DNA of 64,000 bases from Bimuria novae-zelandiae CBS 107.79 (taxonomy: Eukaryota; Ascomycota; Dothideomycetes; Pleosporales; Didymosphaeriaceae), in assembly GCA_010015655.1 (NCBI GenBank), contig ML976709.1, positions 354,434 through 418,433 on the forward strand, given 5' to 3'. The translations under genes were made by a program, and so were the position numbers. Below are positions 1-12,300 of the stretch, piece after piece. Under the pieces are notes generated by a model. That model did not search any database. It saw only the letters and a list, made by a program, of their open reading frames with translations, and was not told the DNA's origin. Each line of letters starts with the position of its first letter. The first letter of the stretch is position 1.

Positions 1-698
1 GATACTGCTTGCTTAGTACCAAAGTACTTCGACATCAACCGCGGGATGATTTTCGGCTTGACGGTGGGATTTATCATCCAGCCATGGCACATCCTCGCAA
101 CCGCCAAGTCATACCTTACATTCCTCACGGGCTACTCCCTCTTCTTGGGCGCAATTCCCGCTATCGCAATTACCGACTACCTGTTGCGCAAAGGAAACGT
201 CGACGTTCTTTCAATATACACGCCCAATAAAGGTAAGGGAATTGCTTTCAAGATATGCCGCAACTTGTCAGCTAATAACGAGTAGACTACTGGTACAAGA
301 AGGGTTGGAACTGGAAAGCATATGTTGCATACATCATGGCAATCTGGCCAGTGTGTCCTGGTCTCGCCTACCAATTCAACAAGTCTGACGATTTCTCTGA
401 GGGCTGGGTCAACTTGTACAAGATTGGCTGGCTCTTTGCTTTTTTTACAGGCAGTTTTGTCTATGCCGTCTTGTCGTACATCTTCAAAGATCCGGCCATG
501 TTCGAGGCGAAGCGACACAGCTGGGAATCGTACGCGGAAGCCCAGGCAGACCTGCTTGACAGAGAGCGGGCAGTTGAAGAGACGAGTGTTATACAGGGTT
601 CTCCGCTCAATGACTCGGACTCTGAGCAGGGCAAGGAGCAGATGGACAAGGCTTCTTCAAAGCAAGCAGGTGCTGTCACCGAGGTACATGCTATTTAG
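1..698 (+). CDS. NCS1-family nucleobase/uridine/allantoin permease, C-terminal part (5' end outside window)
   Basis: Membrane transporter that would import a nucleobase, uridine or allantoin across the plasma membrane. Frame 1 is open from base 1, with V-P-K-Y-F-D-I-N-R-G followed by P-W and a hydrophobic stretch ending in D-Y-L-L. This order is typical of the last third of fungal FUR4/DAL4-type NCS1 transporters. An intron (233-285) splits an Asp codon; the second exon reads D-Y-W-Y-K-K-G-W-N-W, then W-P-V-C-P-G-L and two more hydrophobic segments. The tail after about base 500 is acidic and hydrophilic, as expected for a cytosolic C-terminus. The stop is TAG at 696-698. The first 16 bases could include an intron acceptor (..GCTTAG), so the leftmost residues are uncertain. 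The substrate cannot be told from this part. Transposon A begins 36 bp after the stop codon. Confidence 0.88.
233..285 (+). other. Intron in the permease gene
   Basis: The donor GTAAGG follows ..AATAAAG, a GCTAATAAC branch-like site lies near the 3' end, and the acceptor is TAG. At 53 nt in phase 1, removal joins G to AC to give Asp and keeps the NCS1 pattern continuous. Confidence 0.85.
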
Positions 699-736
699 TC
701 TAGCGTTGGAGGTCTTGCCCAAACCATCCCAGGTTA

Positions 737-781
737 ACGTGTTTAATCACTCATCTGCCAAAATCAGTCATCCGCCAGCCC
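737..781 (+). repeat. Left TIR of element A, with 17-bp-spaced motif
   Basis: TCATCTGCCA at 751 and TCATCCGCCA at 768 are spaced exactly 17 bp. The right TIR matches in inverse orientation. Confidence 0.9.
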
Positions 782-1699
782 TACCAAAATCAACGCGTCT
801 CTATCCACCAACATGCCTCTACCACCACCACAACAGCTTTAATTAGGTTAAAAAGAAGGCAGATTAGCTCTAGCTACCTTTATTTTTTAAAAATATAAAC
901 ATCTATCTATTTATCGCGTCTTAGCCTTATATAGCGCGCCTTAATTAACGCTTTATAATTGCCTTACTAGCGCCCTTCTTTAAGCTACTACTAATGTAAA
1001 GAAACGTAAGCCATTACCTATTAAAGAGTATTCTCTTATTTACTAGATCCTAGACCTTAACTAACGAGATTTCCTGCCTTATATAATTAATATGCGTTAA
1101 ATAGCAAACGTTCTATTTTAAGCTCGTGGCTAGGATCCTCCTCCCACGCTAGTAGGCAAATGCTAGGTGTTACGCTAGATTAAGAGCTAAGTAGAGCTTT
1201 AGATAAAGTAGGATAAGAAACTGCACTCCTAGCACGCTCTTTTTTAGGATTTAGTTAAGTTTAACGCCTAGTTTAAGCTAGTAGACGACACGCGTTAGAC
1301 ATATAGGATACTAAATTAAGATACTTATAACTTTAATAAGATAGGGTTTATAATAGGAATTACTGCTACTACGTCTAAGGTTATTATAAGCTCTGTAATA
1401 GTTAGTTAAGCTATTACTATTTAGCTAGGTAATTATAATTAAGTTATAATAATTAAGTGCATTAACGCGTCTAGCTAGGTGCTCTTACTATATATTATTA
1501 TGCTAAAAAAGCTGTACTAAGCTAGCTAGTATTACGCTATCCCTAACGATTAGACGCTTATAGTAAGTAATAATAGCTAGACTACTAATAAGCTTAGTCT
1601 AGCCTAGCTTAAGCACTTTAATAGTTAGACTGCGTTGCGTATAGCAGGAGTATATTGCCTGCTTATCTTAGATAGCCACGATAGCTATGCAACGCCTAA

Positions 1700-2440
1700 G
1701 TTTAATTAATACTATATAAAGTATAAGATTATTAGTCTCTGTACACTAGCTTATAGCTCTTATTTATTTTAGCTTCTAGATATTAGCTACTTCGCGCCTC
1801 TTAAGCAAGCTTATAAATATAAAGTGTCTAAGCTTGCGCGTAGTTATATCTTCCACGTTAATAAGTAAGATTTTCTTACTATCTATACATATATTAGACC
1901 TACGCTGTATATAGAGTAGATAATTAAAAGTAGCTTTAAAGTAATAGGCTTAATTTTATACTATTCTAATCGCGTTCTATTATAGCTTACTATTATTATT
2001 TAAACGCCGTCTCTACCAGCGCAAGAAGCTAAGGGACGCTAGGCTATAAAGACACTATATATAGCTACTTAGCTTTAGTAGCAGGCTTAACTAATCTATA
2101 ACTACCTTAGTTATTAATTATAGAGCCTTACTAGCTAGGCAATTGCTTAGCTTGTTAAAGGATATAAGATAGCTATGTATTTTATAACGATGCTTGCAGT
2201 AGAGAACACTAAGCTACGTTAGGCTAATCACCGTCGAGAGCAGAAGAAGCGACAGCGACGGCAGTATATTGCTATAGGAGGGGCGCTCACAGGCTAAGAA
2301 GGTCGTTTGCTAGCTGTAGAGGCAGATAGGATAGAGTAGGTAGATGTCCGAGCCGAGGCTTCTTAGCGCTTTTAGCAAGCACTACTAACCTGCTTAAAGT
2401 GCTACGTGCAAGGCCACAATAGGACTTAATATAAAAGTAA
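1700..2440 (+). pseudogene. Pogo/Fot1-type transposase relic of element A (recognisable C-terminal half)
   Basis: DDE transposase that would have cut and pasted element A. Around 1780-1840 the frame reads a degraded form of the family's PLDV..F.PLK segment (S-Y-F-A-P-L-K-Q-A-Y). Around 2215-2290 it gives a basic stretch (H-R-R-E-Q-K-K-R-Q-R-R-Q-Y) followed by G-G-A-L, typical of Fot1-class C-termini. At about 2391-2435 there is C-L-K-C-Y-V-Q-G-H-N, a degraded CCHC knuckle. Many in-frame TAG/TAA codons sit where CAG/CAA would be expected. The N-terminal DNA-binding half (about 900-1700) is too mutated to read with confidence. Confidence 0.8.
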
Positions 2441-2525
2441 TTAAGAATCTTTTATATATATATTTGTATAGCTTTAATTTAGTAGTTATTAAGCTAGCTG
2501 TTAAGAAAGAGCACGCGTTTTAGTG

Positions 2526-2570
2526 GGGCTGGCGGATGACTGATTTTGGCGGATGAGTGATTAAACACGT
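2526..2570 (-). repeat. Right TIR of element A
   Basis: Reverse complement of the left TIR. TGGCGGATGA occurs at 2530 and 2547, again 17 bp apart. Followed by TA at 2571-2572. Confidence 0.9.
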
Positions 2571-2579
2571 TAACGTATA

Positions 2580-2625
2580 ACATGCTTGTTCAGCACTTGG
2601 CGCGGTTCGGCAAATGGCGCACCCT
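2580..2625 (+). repeat. Left TIR of element B
   Basis: TGGCGC at 2598 and again at 2615, spaced 17 bp. The right TIR (4928-4973) has the mirrored pair ACGCTA at 4933 (mutated) and GCGCCA at 4950, also 17 bp apart. Confidence 0.85.
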
Positions 2626-3099
2626 CGCATTTTGCACCCAATCTTCACCCACCCATACCTCAGCCAGTATAGACCCAATTAACAAGGCAATTAAAGAAAT
2701 TAAATTATATAAACTAAGAAAAGAATTCTTGTATTAAAAAATAATAAAAAAACATAGTATACTAGATACTACGTTAAGGAGGATACACTAGGGCAAAAAC
2801 ACGCTAATAAAAGAGTAATAACTATAATGGCAAAAGCTTACCCCTTAATAAGAAATAGACTTTATAAACTATATAAAAACGCTTACAGCCCGTTGTCTAC
2901 CACCTATAAGGGAGATACTGCAGAATTTTACTTTATTAATTACAAAAACTAACGACGAATAACCAAAAAAAAAGCTAAGTTACTTAATTTATTAATTATT
3001 ATAATATTAAAATTATTTTTTATTAAATTACTAAAATAGATCGCGCACGCTACTAAGCTAATTTAAGGGTTAAATATAAGTAATTATTTTAACTTCTAC

Positions 3100-4817
3100 T
3101 AAAGAAAATAGAGGAGTATTGTCGGTTCACAGGTAGCAAGGAATAAACAAGTAACTCTCTGTCTTTGGTATCTGGTGTCTGTCTTGTCTTGTGTGTGTGC
3201 TATGATAGTTCTATATACCTTCCTTCCAGTTCTTGTGGATGTGATAGAGTACCAGGTGGTGTGGAGGCGAAGGGGTTTCGGTACAGTATCAGGTTAACTA
3301 GAAGTGAGGGGGTACAGGGGTATGATAGGGTTACACAGTTCCCTTAGTGCGGAAGGCGAGGCTGTGCAGACAAGTATAATATAGAGCCTTATTATACGTA
3401 TAATATAGATAAGAAGGGCTTCCTCACAGGAGTGATTAGAAAAAGCAAAAGGATCTTTAGTAAAGCTATATAAGACTATAGAGAAGTGGAATTAGCCCTT
3501 TAAAATAGTAATAAAGAGTAAATAACTATCCTAGCTTACCTTTACGCTAATATAAATGCGTTACTACTAGGGCTACTATTTATAGCTATTAATAACGCGC
3601 TCTAATTAGCCTAGGTAGAGGATATTAAGGCTAAAACGCACGAGGTATTTATTACTATATCTCTTACTAGATAAAGTAATAATAATATAGGCCTTACGTG
3701 GCTTAAGCAGGTCTTTAATTAGTATATAAAAGTAAAAGCTTATTAATCTTACTAATTACTAATTATAGATAGCTATAGATCTTACGTAAGAAAAGAGTTT
3801 ATTAATTATTATAACTATAATTAAATTCTCCTTATAATTTTACTTTTTTATTTTACGTATATACTATAGCCTCTTAATATAGTGCTCTTTAAGCCTCTCT
3901 TATCTGCCTACTTAAAAGCCCTTACTACCTATATCTATAAGGCCTAAGGGCTACTTTTAGTAAAGAAAAGAAACTTTTTCTTATTATTCTAAAAGTCCTA
4001 GATGTCCTCTTTTAAAAAAGTAATAATTCTAAAGTCCTTTAAGGCTACTAGTATATAGCCTTATAACCCTAAGGCTATCTTTCAGAAGTACAGGCTATTA
4101 ACTCTAGTAGAGCAGGATTTAAGAGAAAGTAGTACCTCTGTACTTAGTAGTAAGAATTAGCTTAAAATAAAGACCCTTGTGCGTAAGACTGTGAGGGAGG
4201 AGGGCAATAAGGAGGTGCAGAAGCTAAAGCGTTCTCTCCACCATATCTCTATTTAAAATAACTTACTCCACACTGAGATACAAGGCCTTACAAAGGCCTT
4301 ACAAGTTAAGAAGAAGCAGCAGAAGAAGAGCAAGCCTCTATACCTGCAGCAACGCAAGGATTACCATAGTGGAGCAGTTTTCTGGTCCCCAAGGAAGCTA
4401 AGGGAGGCCAGAGTACGCGAGAGCGTGATGGATAGGGAGAAAGAGAAAGTAGAACTCGAAAAAGCGCGTAAGAAGGCAGAAACAGCTTCAGCCAAACTAC
4501 GCCAGCTACAGGAGAAGAAGGAGAGAGAAAGGTTGAGGGCTGAGAAGAGGGAGAAAAAGGAGAGGATTGTGGCGGAGAAAAAGGCTGAGCAACAACGGAA
4601 GATTCAGGAGAAAGAAAACTCTAAAAAGGCTATACAAACTTCCCAAATAGGAAACAGGAAGGCCTCAAAGCCTGCCGCAGCGCTAAAACAGAAGAAAAAA
4701 CAGCGTGTGGTGGTTGCAGAGGGTAGGGGGGATGGGGGTAATAAAATAGGGCGTGATCTAGCACCTACAGCAACAACGCGCTGTAGCCGCAGCATTAAAC
4801 TTCTAGTAAAATTCTAA
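3100..4817 (+). pseudogene. Pogo-like transposase of element B (C-terminal region surviving)
   Basis: The catalytic core reads Y-N-I-D-K-K-G-F just after the solo LTR (family pattern YNMDEKGF). A degraded form of the LDGHGSH signature (I-I-D-S-Y-R-S-Y) follows near 3765, then L-Q-P-L-N-I-V-L-F-K-P-L near 3875 (family PLDVGVFGPL). From about 4140 the frame is almost intact: W-S-P-R-K-L-R-E-A-R near 4385, then a long Lys/Glu/Arg-rich coiled-coil-like segment open from 4425 to 4817. Damage lies mostly 5' of 4150, so the protein cannot be made whole. Confidence 0.8.
3120..3372. repeat. Solo LTR in element B transposase (TSD AGTAT)
   Basis: A 253-bp insertion begins TGTCGG, ends GCAGACA, and is flanked by the direct 5-bp repeat AGTAT (3115-3119 and 3373-3377). 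Removing the insertion and one TSD rejoins the transposase frame across K-I-E-E-Y-N-I-E-P. It is clearly less AT-rich than the sequence around it and shows little RIP. I do not recognise the parent family. Confidence 0.85.
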
Positions 4818-4927
4818 TAGTATATCTTTTTTGTAGCAATTTGTATAGTAATTAAATAAATTATTAGAATATTCTAGCTATTATAGATAGCTTAGTAACG
4901 AGGTGTTGTAAACTGCGGGATTTGGTT

Positions 4928-4973
4928 AGGGTACGCTATTTGCCGAACCGCGCCAAGTGCTAAACCAACATGT
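4928..4973 (-). repeat. Right TIR of element B
   Basis: Inverted copy of 2580-2625 with a few C-to-T/G-to-A differences. It ends CATGT before TA at 4974-4975. Confidence 0.85.
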
Positions 4974-4978
4974 TATTA

Positions 4979-5006
4979 GTGCTGTGCAAAACACCGTCCC
5001 GACCCA
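4979..5006 (+). repeat. Left TIR of element X
   Basis: GCTGTGCAAAACACCGTCCC followed by GACCCACT, matched inversely at 22891-22917. No 17-bp internal repeat is seen here, unlike the pogo-like elements. Confidence 0.82.
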
Positions 5007-5339
5007 CTCTAGACGCTTGTTAGGTAATCGCTTCCCCGCTTTCATGGTCGTATACCTAATTTTGTATAGCTAATAATATAACTAAGCAAATTGTAGCGAC
5101 TTTTTTTATTTTTTAAGTATTATAAGGTATACTAATTAATTCTAGGAGGCCTACTAGGCATAAACTATAACTTTTAATAATATAAGTAATTATTAATTAT
5201 ATAAAAAATAGGTAAAATAACTACGAAATTTATAAATTACTTAAAGTTAAATCTAAAACTATATATAAATATTAACTTAATATAAAAGCGTTTAGTTAGA
5301 TATATTTTTTATAATATATAAAAATTAATCGCCTGCTAT

Positions 5340-6580
5340 TACTGCAATAGTGCTATAAAGACATAATTTTAGAGCTCTTATAGGATAAGCCTATAGCGTA
5401 TATTAATAAAATACAGGCCTTCTTATATAATAACTTTAACGTATAAGTATTAGTAGTTACTATTACGAGAGCCCTTACTAGCATAAGGTAGAGTTAAAAA
5501 GCTACGTTAAAAGCTACTAAAGAGCGCTATTAAGGCCTTTATTAGGTATTTTAGGCGCGCTACTAATAAATATATAAACTAGAGCAGGTTGTCTACCTTA
5601 ACAAGAGTACTTATAATAAGAGAACTAGCGATAGAAAGTATGCCTAGTTAGCTATAAACACGCTCGCTAACGTATAGTACTCTGCACGGCGCTTAGAGCG
5701 ATAGAGCTTACTCCCTGCCATAAATATGCATAGCTGTAACAGGAACAATCGCTCGTCGACACGAGAACCCTTGGCCAGTCAAGACAGGATTCGAGATCAT
5801 CCGAAAACCGACACTCATCCGTATCGGACCAATTTCGGATCTATCAGACCGATGGGGAACTACGGATCCGATTCGGACCTATTTCGGATCCATCAGACCA
5901 ACGGTCAACCTATGGCAGTTATGTGCTACCTAGCTATCTAGGAAGAGGTGTATTTAGAGGAGCTTAAGGCCTTTATAGTTTAGTACCTTTTCTATATCCT
6001 TTCGTACCAGGCCTATAGGCACTTAATTTATTCGAGGCTATATTCTTATACACGCACTCCTATATGCCTCTGCTAGAAGATACGCTAACATCGATCCTTT
6101 GAGTGACCTGCGCCGATACAATAGCTATGTTAACTCTATAATATTCTAGGGCGCAATTAATGCAGAGCTTTTAAAAAAGTTTTTAATAAATAAAATACTC
6201 ACTTATTATAATTTATAACTAAAAGATTAATTAGTAATAGTCCTTAATAATACTTTTATTTATAAGTTAAAAAGAATTATTATATTATGCGTGGAGGCAG
6301 GTGTTATACTTAAATACTTATTATTATACTTACTAAATTTTATTTTAATTAAGTAGACCTTTAAGGCGCTAAAAAACAAAATAAAAAGATATTATAAATA
6401 CGCTTATACTTATAATGACTTTACTTACTTTTTAAAGAAGGTAGTAAAGCGCGTATACTATAACTAGAAGGTATCTACGCGAGGATTCTTTAAGTTTTAT
6501 AAGTAGGTACTATAGGTGCTAGGTAAGGCGCAACACTAAAGGGTTAGTATTAGTAGTAATATGTAGAGGTACCTAAATTA
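5340..6580 (+). pseudogene. Tc1/IS630-type (DDE_3) transposase relic of element X
   Basis: The best-preserved part is near 6150-6470: G-A-I-N-A-E-L-L-K-K-F-L, then V-I-V-L-N-N-T-F-I-Y-K-L-K-R-I, then E-A-G-V-I-L-K-Y-L-L-L-Y-L-L-N-F and K-A-L-K-N-K-I-K-R. These match the DDE_3 order G-S-I-T-A.., LDNASIH, and the LEYLPPYSPDFNPIE / FSALKAWIRR block, with RIP-type changes (P to L, D to N, E to stop). Many stops are present. An unclassified GC-rich insertion (about 5734-5930) interrupts it. The N-terminal DNA-binding part is not legible. Confidence 0.72.
5734..5930. repeat. GC-rich unRIPped island in element X with 49-bp-spaced repeats
   Basis: About 200 bp of normal base composition inside RIPped sequence. 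It contains two similar segments of about 32 bp, CGGACC..TTTCGGATC..ATCAGACC, starting near 5825 and 5874. TAGCT occurs at both possible edges, but no clean TG..CA ends were found. Probably a short insertion of unknown class. Confidence 0.5.
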
Positions 6581-6605
6581 CACCCACTATTTGTAAGGGA
6601 CTAGA

Positions 6606-6752
6606 TGCTTAAGGAGCCAAAGGTGCTAAAAGAATACTTATAAATTTAATAGAGAGTCTAAAGTTAAGCTTTAGGCGTTAAACTTATATATCTAGGGTTC
6701 GTATAACTAAGGGTTAAAGATTTAAAGTAATAACTAGGCGTAGCCTATTATA
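6606..6752 (-). repeat. Left 147-bp direct repeat (candidate LTR) of gypsy I
   Basis: Same length and order as 14409-14555, with scattered C/T and G/A differences. Shares TTTAGGCGTTAAA and GGCGTAGCCTATTA. Confidence 0.7.
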
Positions 6753-6753
6753 T

Positions 6754-6990
6754 ACTATTATGAGGCGCTCACACCTTGTTCTAATCCAGGTTAGGGCGGT
6801 AAGGTATCGTAGTACTTTATAGATTATTTAATAGTATAAATTAATGCCACACTTAGCGCGAGGCTAAATAATTTAATTTTATAATAAAATAAAATAACTA
6901 TTAGTCTATATAGGAGAACGTACTCGCATAGAAGATATATAAGTTAACTATAAAAAAGGAAATAACATAGGAGAATCTACTACACTATAT
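6754..6990 (-). repeat. Fragment resembling gypsy II LTR 3' end (R-U5), inverted
   Basis: Reverse complement resembles 16205-16440 and 22485-22706 over about 230 bp, including GTGTGAGCGCCT, GAGTACGTTCTCCTATAT and TAACTATTAGT. Similarity stops near 6990. Either a related element's LTR or an LTR fragment. Confidence 0.6.
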
Positions 6991-9349
6991 ACTAGTCTAT
7001 TTCTTCCTCTATCTGTAGGTAATCTGGCCCCCTTAGCGGATTACTATAGTTTAAAGCTCTTAGCGCATTACCTTAATTTAGAGCTACTATTAAATTAGAG
7101 TTACGTAACCTTAGCTAATATAAGCGACCCCGCGAGTCCTTGCGGGCTAGTTATAGTATAACCTCCTCTACCTCCCCCTATTCATCTTCGTCTGTAGTCG
7201 TGTTACTATCCAGGTTCCTTAAGCTCGTAACATATACCTTCCTTCCCTTTATTAAGGGTAAAGAAAAATCTTCGCGTCTTATCTTACTTATATAGCTTTA
7301 TAGTTATTTTATTATCTACTTATAATTCTCTTACTATTATAAACCTTTTACTAGTTCTGTTCTTGCGTGTCTAATTTTATATCTTTACTATAAGTAGTTA
7401 CTACAGTAGTGTGTTCGCGCTAGTGCGTTTACTTATAATTATATATACAAAATGGCTTCTCGCTTGGCTTTTCGGCCTTACTCTTTTATACTTTTTTTTT
7501 TGCTTAACTTTATGCGCTGTAACGTCTTGCTTTTAGCCTAGTTTTCTCTAACTTCGCGATTTAATTCCTCTTCCTATTCTAATAAGATAGCTAGCCCTTT
7601 ACGTAATAGCTATATAATAAAAACCTTTAAGCGTTAAAGGCGTACTACTAATTTTAATAATAAAATAAAAAAAGACCTATTCCCGTCGCGATTACCTAGC
7701 TACTAACTTAAAAAGACTAAGCTTTTTTAAAATAAAGCTACTATTTTTAACGCTAGCGTAATCCTCCTTAGCTAGTTTACTAAAAAGTTTAGTCCTTTTA
7801 AAGCTTATAAAGTAAGTTTTAGACCTTTCTTTGCGCTTTTTTTTTTTCTTTTTTTACCTTCTAACTTGCCTTTTTATTTTTCTAACCTTCTTTTTAGTTC
7901 TTTATTAGCCTGGGTGTGCGCACTCGCTAACTTAATAAGCTTAGCTTTTAAGGTCTAGTCTTACTACGCGCGATAATCGAGCGCTAGTATATTAATTATA
8001 TTACTTATAGACATGTCTATTAGTAGGTGCTAGTAGGCAAGACAGTGTCCTATAAGGAGTGCTATACCTATAAGCTTACTAGCTACACTAGATAAGTATG
8101 CTATAGTCTAATTTATTTTAAATAACTTTAAGGTGTGCTCTGCTAACTTCTTCCCCTACCTAGATTTAGCCTGTCCTTAATAAAGTTAGTCGCGAAAGGT
8201 TTCTAATATTATAGTTATTAGTATAGGCTACCTTATAAATAAAGTTTTAAAGAGTAGCTAGGAATAAAAGGTCTTTTTTACTAACTTTAATACATTTTAT
8301 TCTGCTTATAAGATTATTATCGTTAATTACTATACCTCCTTTAAGAGCAAGACTACTACTACTTTAAGCCCTATTACTTTTTTTAAGGCTATTTAGCTCT
8401 TAGGGCGCATTACTATCGCGGTTAAAAAGACTTTTAATCTTCTTTAAATTTATGCTACTAACCTTAATGTATTCTATTAAAAGTATAAGAACCCTTTTAT
8501 AAGTTTCTTTTAAAATATAAAGCTATCTTCTAAGGCTAATATTATATAGCTTCGTAGTAAGTTCGTGGTGGTAGATAAGAGTATTATAATAAATAGTCTT
8601 TAAATAATAAATAATATCCTCGCGAGAGCTAATATGCTTACCTAAGCCTACTAGGGCTTACGCTAGCAGCTTTAGGCTATTATAATTAAAAAGCGCTTAA
8701 TTAAGGAGGATAATAGCTTCTTTAATCTTAGTAGTATATTAGAGGGTAGAGAAGTAGACCTAAACGTTATTAAAGAGGGTTTTACTATTCCTTTAATAGC
8801 TAAAAATACCTCTTTTACTTAGTTCCTTTCTTCTTCTTACTTTAGTTTACTTCTAAAGCTTACTTCTTTTATAAGGGTTATCCCTTATTATTATAAGAAT
8901 TATTTAGTTCCCTTATTATTTTTAGTAGTTTTAAGAATTTTTAAGTTACTTTTTAAAAATTCTTTCTTAACTTTCTTCTCTAATACTTAACTTTATCCCC
9001 TAATAATGTTATTCCTATCCTTATTTTAGATACCTTTATTAAGTTTAGTTCTTTAACGTAGTAAAATATTCATCGTAGAGCCTTCTTTAGGTCCTAATAG
9101 AAGCTAATGTAGGAGATATTATAATAGAATCCTATTAAAAGTTTTCTATTATAATTTTAATATAGCTTAGTAAACTTTTTCTAATAGTCTAATATAGTAG
9201 CTTAGCTAAGATTCCTATAAGGTTCCTAAGTTCTTTAAGTGTAGTTTTCTTACTATACTTGGTATTTTACTCTCTTGCCTCCACAGGACTAGCGTTTTTT
9301 ATATATATTAACTGTACTATACTTCTCTTCCCCCTCTTTTCTTATAATT

Positions 9350-12300
9350 GCTTTAGGTTAAGCGTTATTAGTAGTTTAGCTAGGGAGAGGGTTTAATAAG
9401 ACTAACTTTAGCCTATTTACGTAGAACCTTAGGTGCATGTTTGGCGGGATATCTAGTTTTACTACGTAGGAGTTTATTACCTTCTTTATAATAAACTTTT
9501 CTTACTTCTAGTTAAGCTTCTTACTTAGACGTTAGTTTTAAAAGTAGTTTTTATACTTTAGCTATAACTTATCTCCTTCCTTTAAGATTAAAGTATTTTT
9601 ACGTTAATAGGTCGCTAGGCGCTTTTATTCTTATTAGGCAATTATTATTTTTACTTAGGCAAAGTTAAAACCCTCCTTAAACCTTTTTAATATTACCTTT
9701 ATAGCTTTTTTTTACGTTACTTTTAAGCTTTAAGGCTAATCCCCGTACCCTAAAGTTCTTAACTAGTTTAATATTCTAGCTATAAGATAAGAAAAATAGG
9801 CTAACTCCTATTAATATAACTTCTCGCCCTTTAATAGCTATCTAAGCTATAGGAAGCTACTTTATCTAATTATTTTATTACTAGTTATAGTACACCTAGA
9901 CGTAGGCTTTAAGAATAGAGTTTATTTATTCTATCTACCTATTTATCTCTAGGTGCTTTGCTATAGACATTCTTTAGTTAATACCTACTTATTTATAGAG
10001 TGTAGTCTAAAATTCGCTTACGAATTGTCCCTCGCGGTCTAATATAATAGAGGAGGGAAAGAAGTAGTCTACTACCTAGTATTAAAAAACGCTATTATAA
10101 CTATAGGTATATTAAAATTTAGAAGGCTAATAAACGTAGGATCCTTACTAAGTCTAGTTATAATTACTATAATATTCGTGTAGCTATCGCTCTTAGGTAA
10201 GATAGTAATAAAGTCTATTATAATATCCTTCTATCTCTGTTTAGGTAGTAGTAAGGGCTTTAGCAGGCCCTATTTTACTTCTCTTTATTATTTAGTTCTT
10301 TTATAAATATTATAGTTCTTAATATACTGCCTTACTTAGTTAAATATTTCTAGGAACAAGTAGTCTTAAGCAAAAATCTTATAGGTATTTTTTTATTTTA
10401 AGTATTTTAAAGCTAGGGACCTATGTGCGATTACTATTAGCTTTATCTATAAAAGTTTTAATTTTAATACCTATTATCTTAACCTATAGCGTAGGTATCC
10501 TTAGTTATCTATACTATATTCTAAGATACTAATAAATAACTCTCACCTAGATTTAAACTTCCTAAGCCTGTTCTTAATACAGGCCTTTATCTTACCATAT
10601 GGGCTATATTTATCGCGTTTTACCTTTTATTATATAGTGTTAAAGTCTAGTTCGCATTACTTAGCAGGACTATCGCCTCCTTAGAGGGTTAATATAGGTA
10701 GTTTAGAGCATGTTAAGTAAGTAAGCACTGGGTCCTTGTCTATTTTAATATAGTTAAGTCCCTCTATAGTAGTAGGTGTTTAAAAAATAAAGAATTTTAA
10801 GCTATTTCTTTTAGTAGTTTTTTTTTAAATTATAAAGTGCCTTAACTTTATATTATTATTTTTACTATCCTTTAGTAAGTCTTAGTCCTTTTAAGAAAAG
10901 GCGTCTATCTTAGAGTTTACTAACCCTAGTCTATATATAAACGTTTCATTAATATACCTAAGTATATTTGCTTACTAAACGTGTTGTTTGTCTAATCTTT
11001 ATTTAGTAGTAAAATACGTAAGATTCTTATAATTAGTGTAGACTATACGGTGCTTTACTACGTAATATATATAGTCCTATTTATTTATGTATTTAATAAC
11101 TGTAAGTATCTCTTTATTATAGATAGCGTAGTTACATTCTACCAGGTTATTTTTTACTAAGAAGTATGCTACTAGACGCAGAATCCTATTATTATAATAC
11201 TAAGAGAAGTATCCCCTAGTTAATTAGCTATAAGCGTCTACTTTTAGTACTAATTCTTATTTAGGATTAAAGTAGGCTAGCGCGGGGTCTATATAAAACG
11301 CTATTTTTAGAAAATTAAATACGTGCTGTTACTCTTATCCCTAGACAAATTCTACTCCTTTACTAGTAAGTTTATAAAGGGGCTTACTATGCTAGAGAAG
11401 TCTTATATAAATCTTTAATAAAAGTTTATAAAACTTATAAAGCTCTAGACGTCTTTTACTAAAGTTAATAGCTCTTATTTCTAAATTACCTAGACTTTAT
11501 CTAGGTCTATGCTTACGCCCTTATTAACTTTTATAATAAATTTAAAGTACTTAGTCTTTTAACATAAAATTTAAATTTTTTAATATCTAAGTATAGTCCT
11601 ACAGCCTCTAACTTTTAGATTTTAGTACGTACTTTCTTTTCGTAGTCTTTTTAGCTACTACTAAAGAAGATAAAAACGTTATCTATATACGCTAAGTAGT
11701 AGTTATTATAGTGCTCCCTTAGTAACTAATTAATATATTACTAGAACGTACTTAGCGCGTTAGTTAGGCTAAAAGGAACTACTAGCTACTTATAAAGACT
11801 AAATTAGGTTCTAAACGCTGTCTTCTATTTTTTACCTTTTACTATCTAAAACTTATAGAAGGCTTAGATTACGTTAAGTTTATTAAACTATTTAGCTTTT
11901 ACGAAGAGCTAAAGGGTCTTACTAATTAATAGTAAAAAGTACTAATTTTTTTTAAAATAGCGTTTAAGACTTTATAATTAATATAGAAGCGTAGTCCTTT
12001 GCTAGGTGTCTTAGTAAATAATACGAAGGTAGCAATGCTAGACATATTTACTTAAATAAAGCTTTTATATAAGTATTTAATAAGCTCTTTTTAAAGGACG
12101 AGCAACTCCTCGCGAGACATACTAAATAGAGGGCTATAAGAGATTTCTAGGGTCTCGCTATCTTTTTCCCTAAGAGGGATAGAAAGCTCTACTCTAGGTC
12201 CTTAGTGTAGGGGGAGCTTATTAGCTTGTTCCCTGTAAAAGATACGCTACAAGTCCTTAAAGGCTTTAAGTAGTAACTTTTATAAGTTTACCTTTAGCTT

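Larger units (their letters stand above)
737..2570 (+). mobile_element. Element A: pogo/Fot1-like DNA transposon, RIP-degraded
   Basis: Inverted repeats of 45 bp (737-781 and 2526-2570) begin ACGTGTTTAATC, differ at one position, and are flanked by TA (735-736, 2571-2572), the target duplication of the Tc1/mariner-pogo superfamily. Length is 1834 bp. A plus-strand transposase relic lies inside. The body is very AT-rich with TAG/TAA in place of CAG/CAA. The element sits just past the permease stop codon, probably in its 3' UTR. Confidence 0.93.
2580..4973 (+). mobile_element. Element B: pogo-like DNA transposon, partly RIPped, carrying a solo LTR
   Basis: TIRs start ACATG and contain the shared GCACTTGGCGCGGTTCGG core (left from 2580, right ending at 4973). 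TA flanks the element at 2578-2579 and 4974-4975. Length is 2394 bp, or 2136 bp without the solo LTR and its duplicated target. The transposase is on the plus strand. The 3' third (about 4140-4810) has near-normal base composition, the 5' part is AT-rich. Only 5 bp separate it from element A's TA. Confidence 0.9.
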
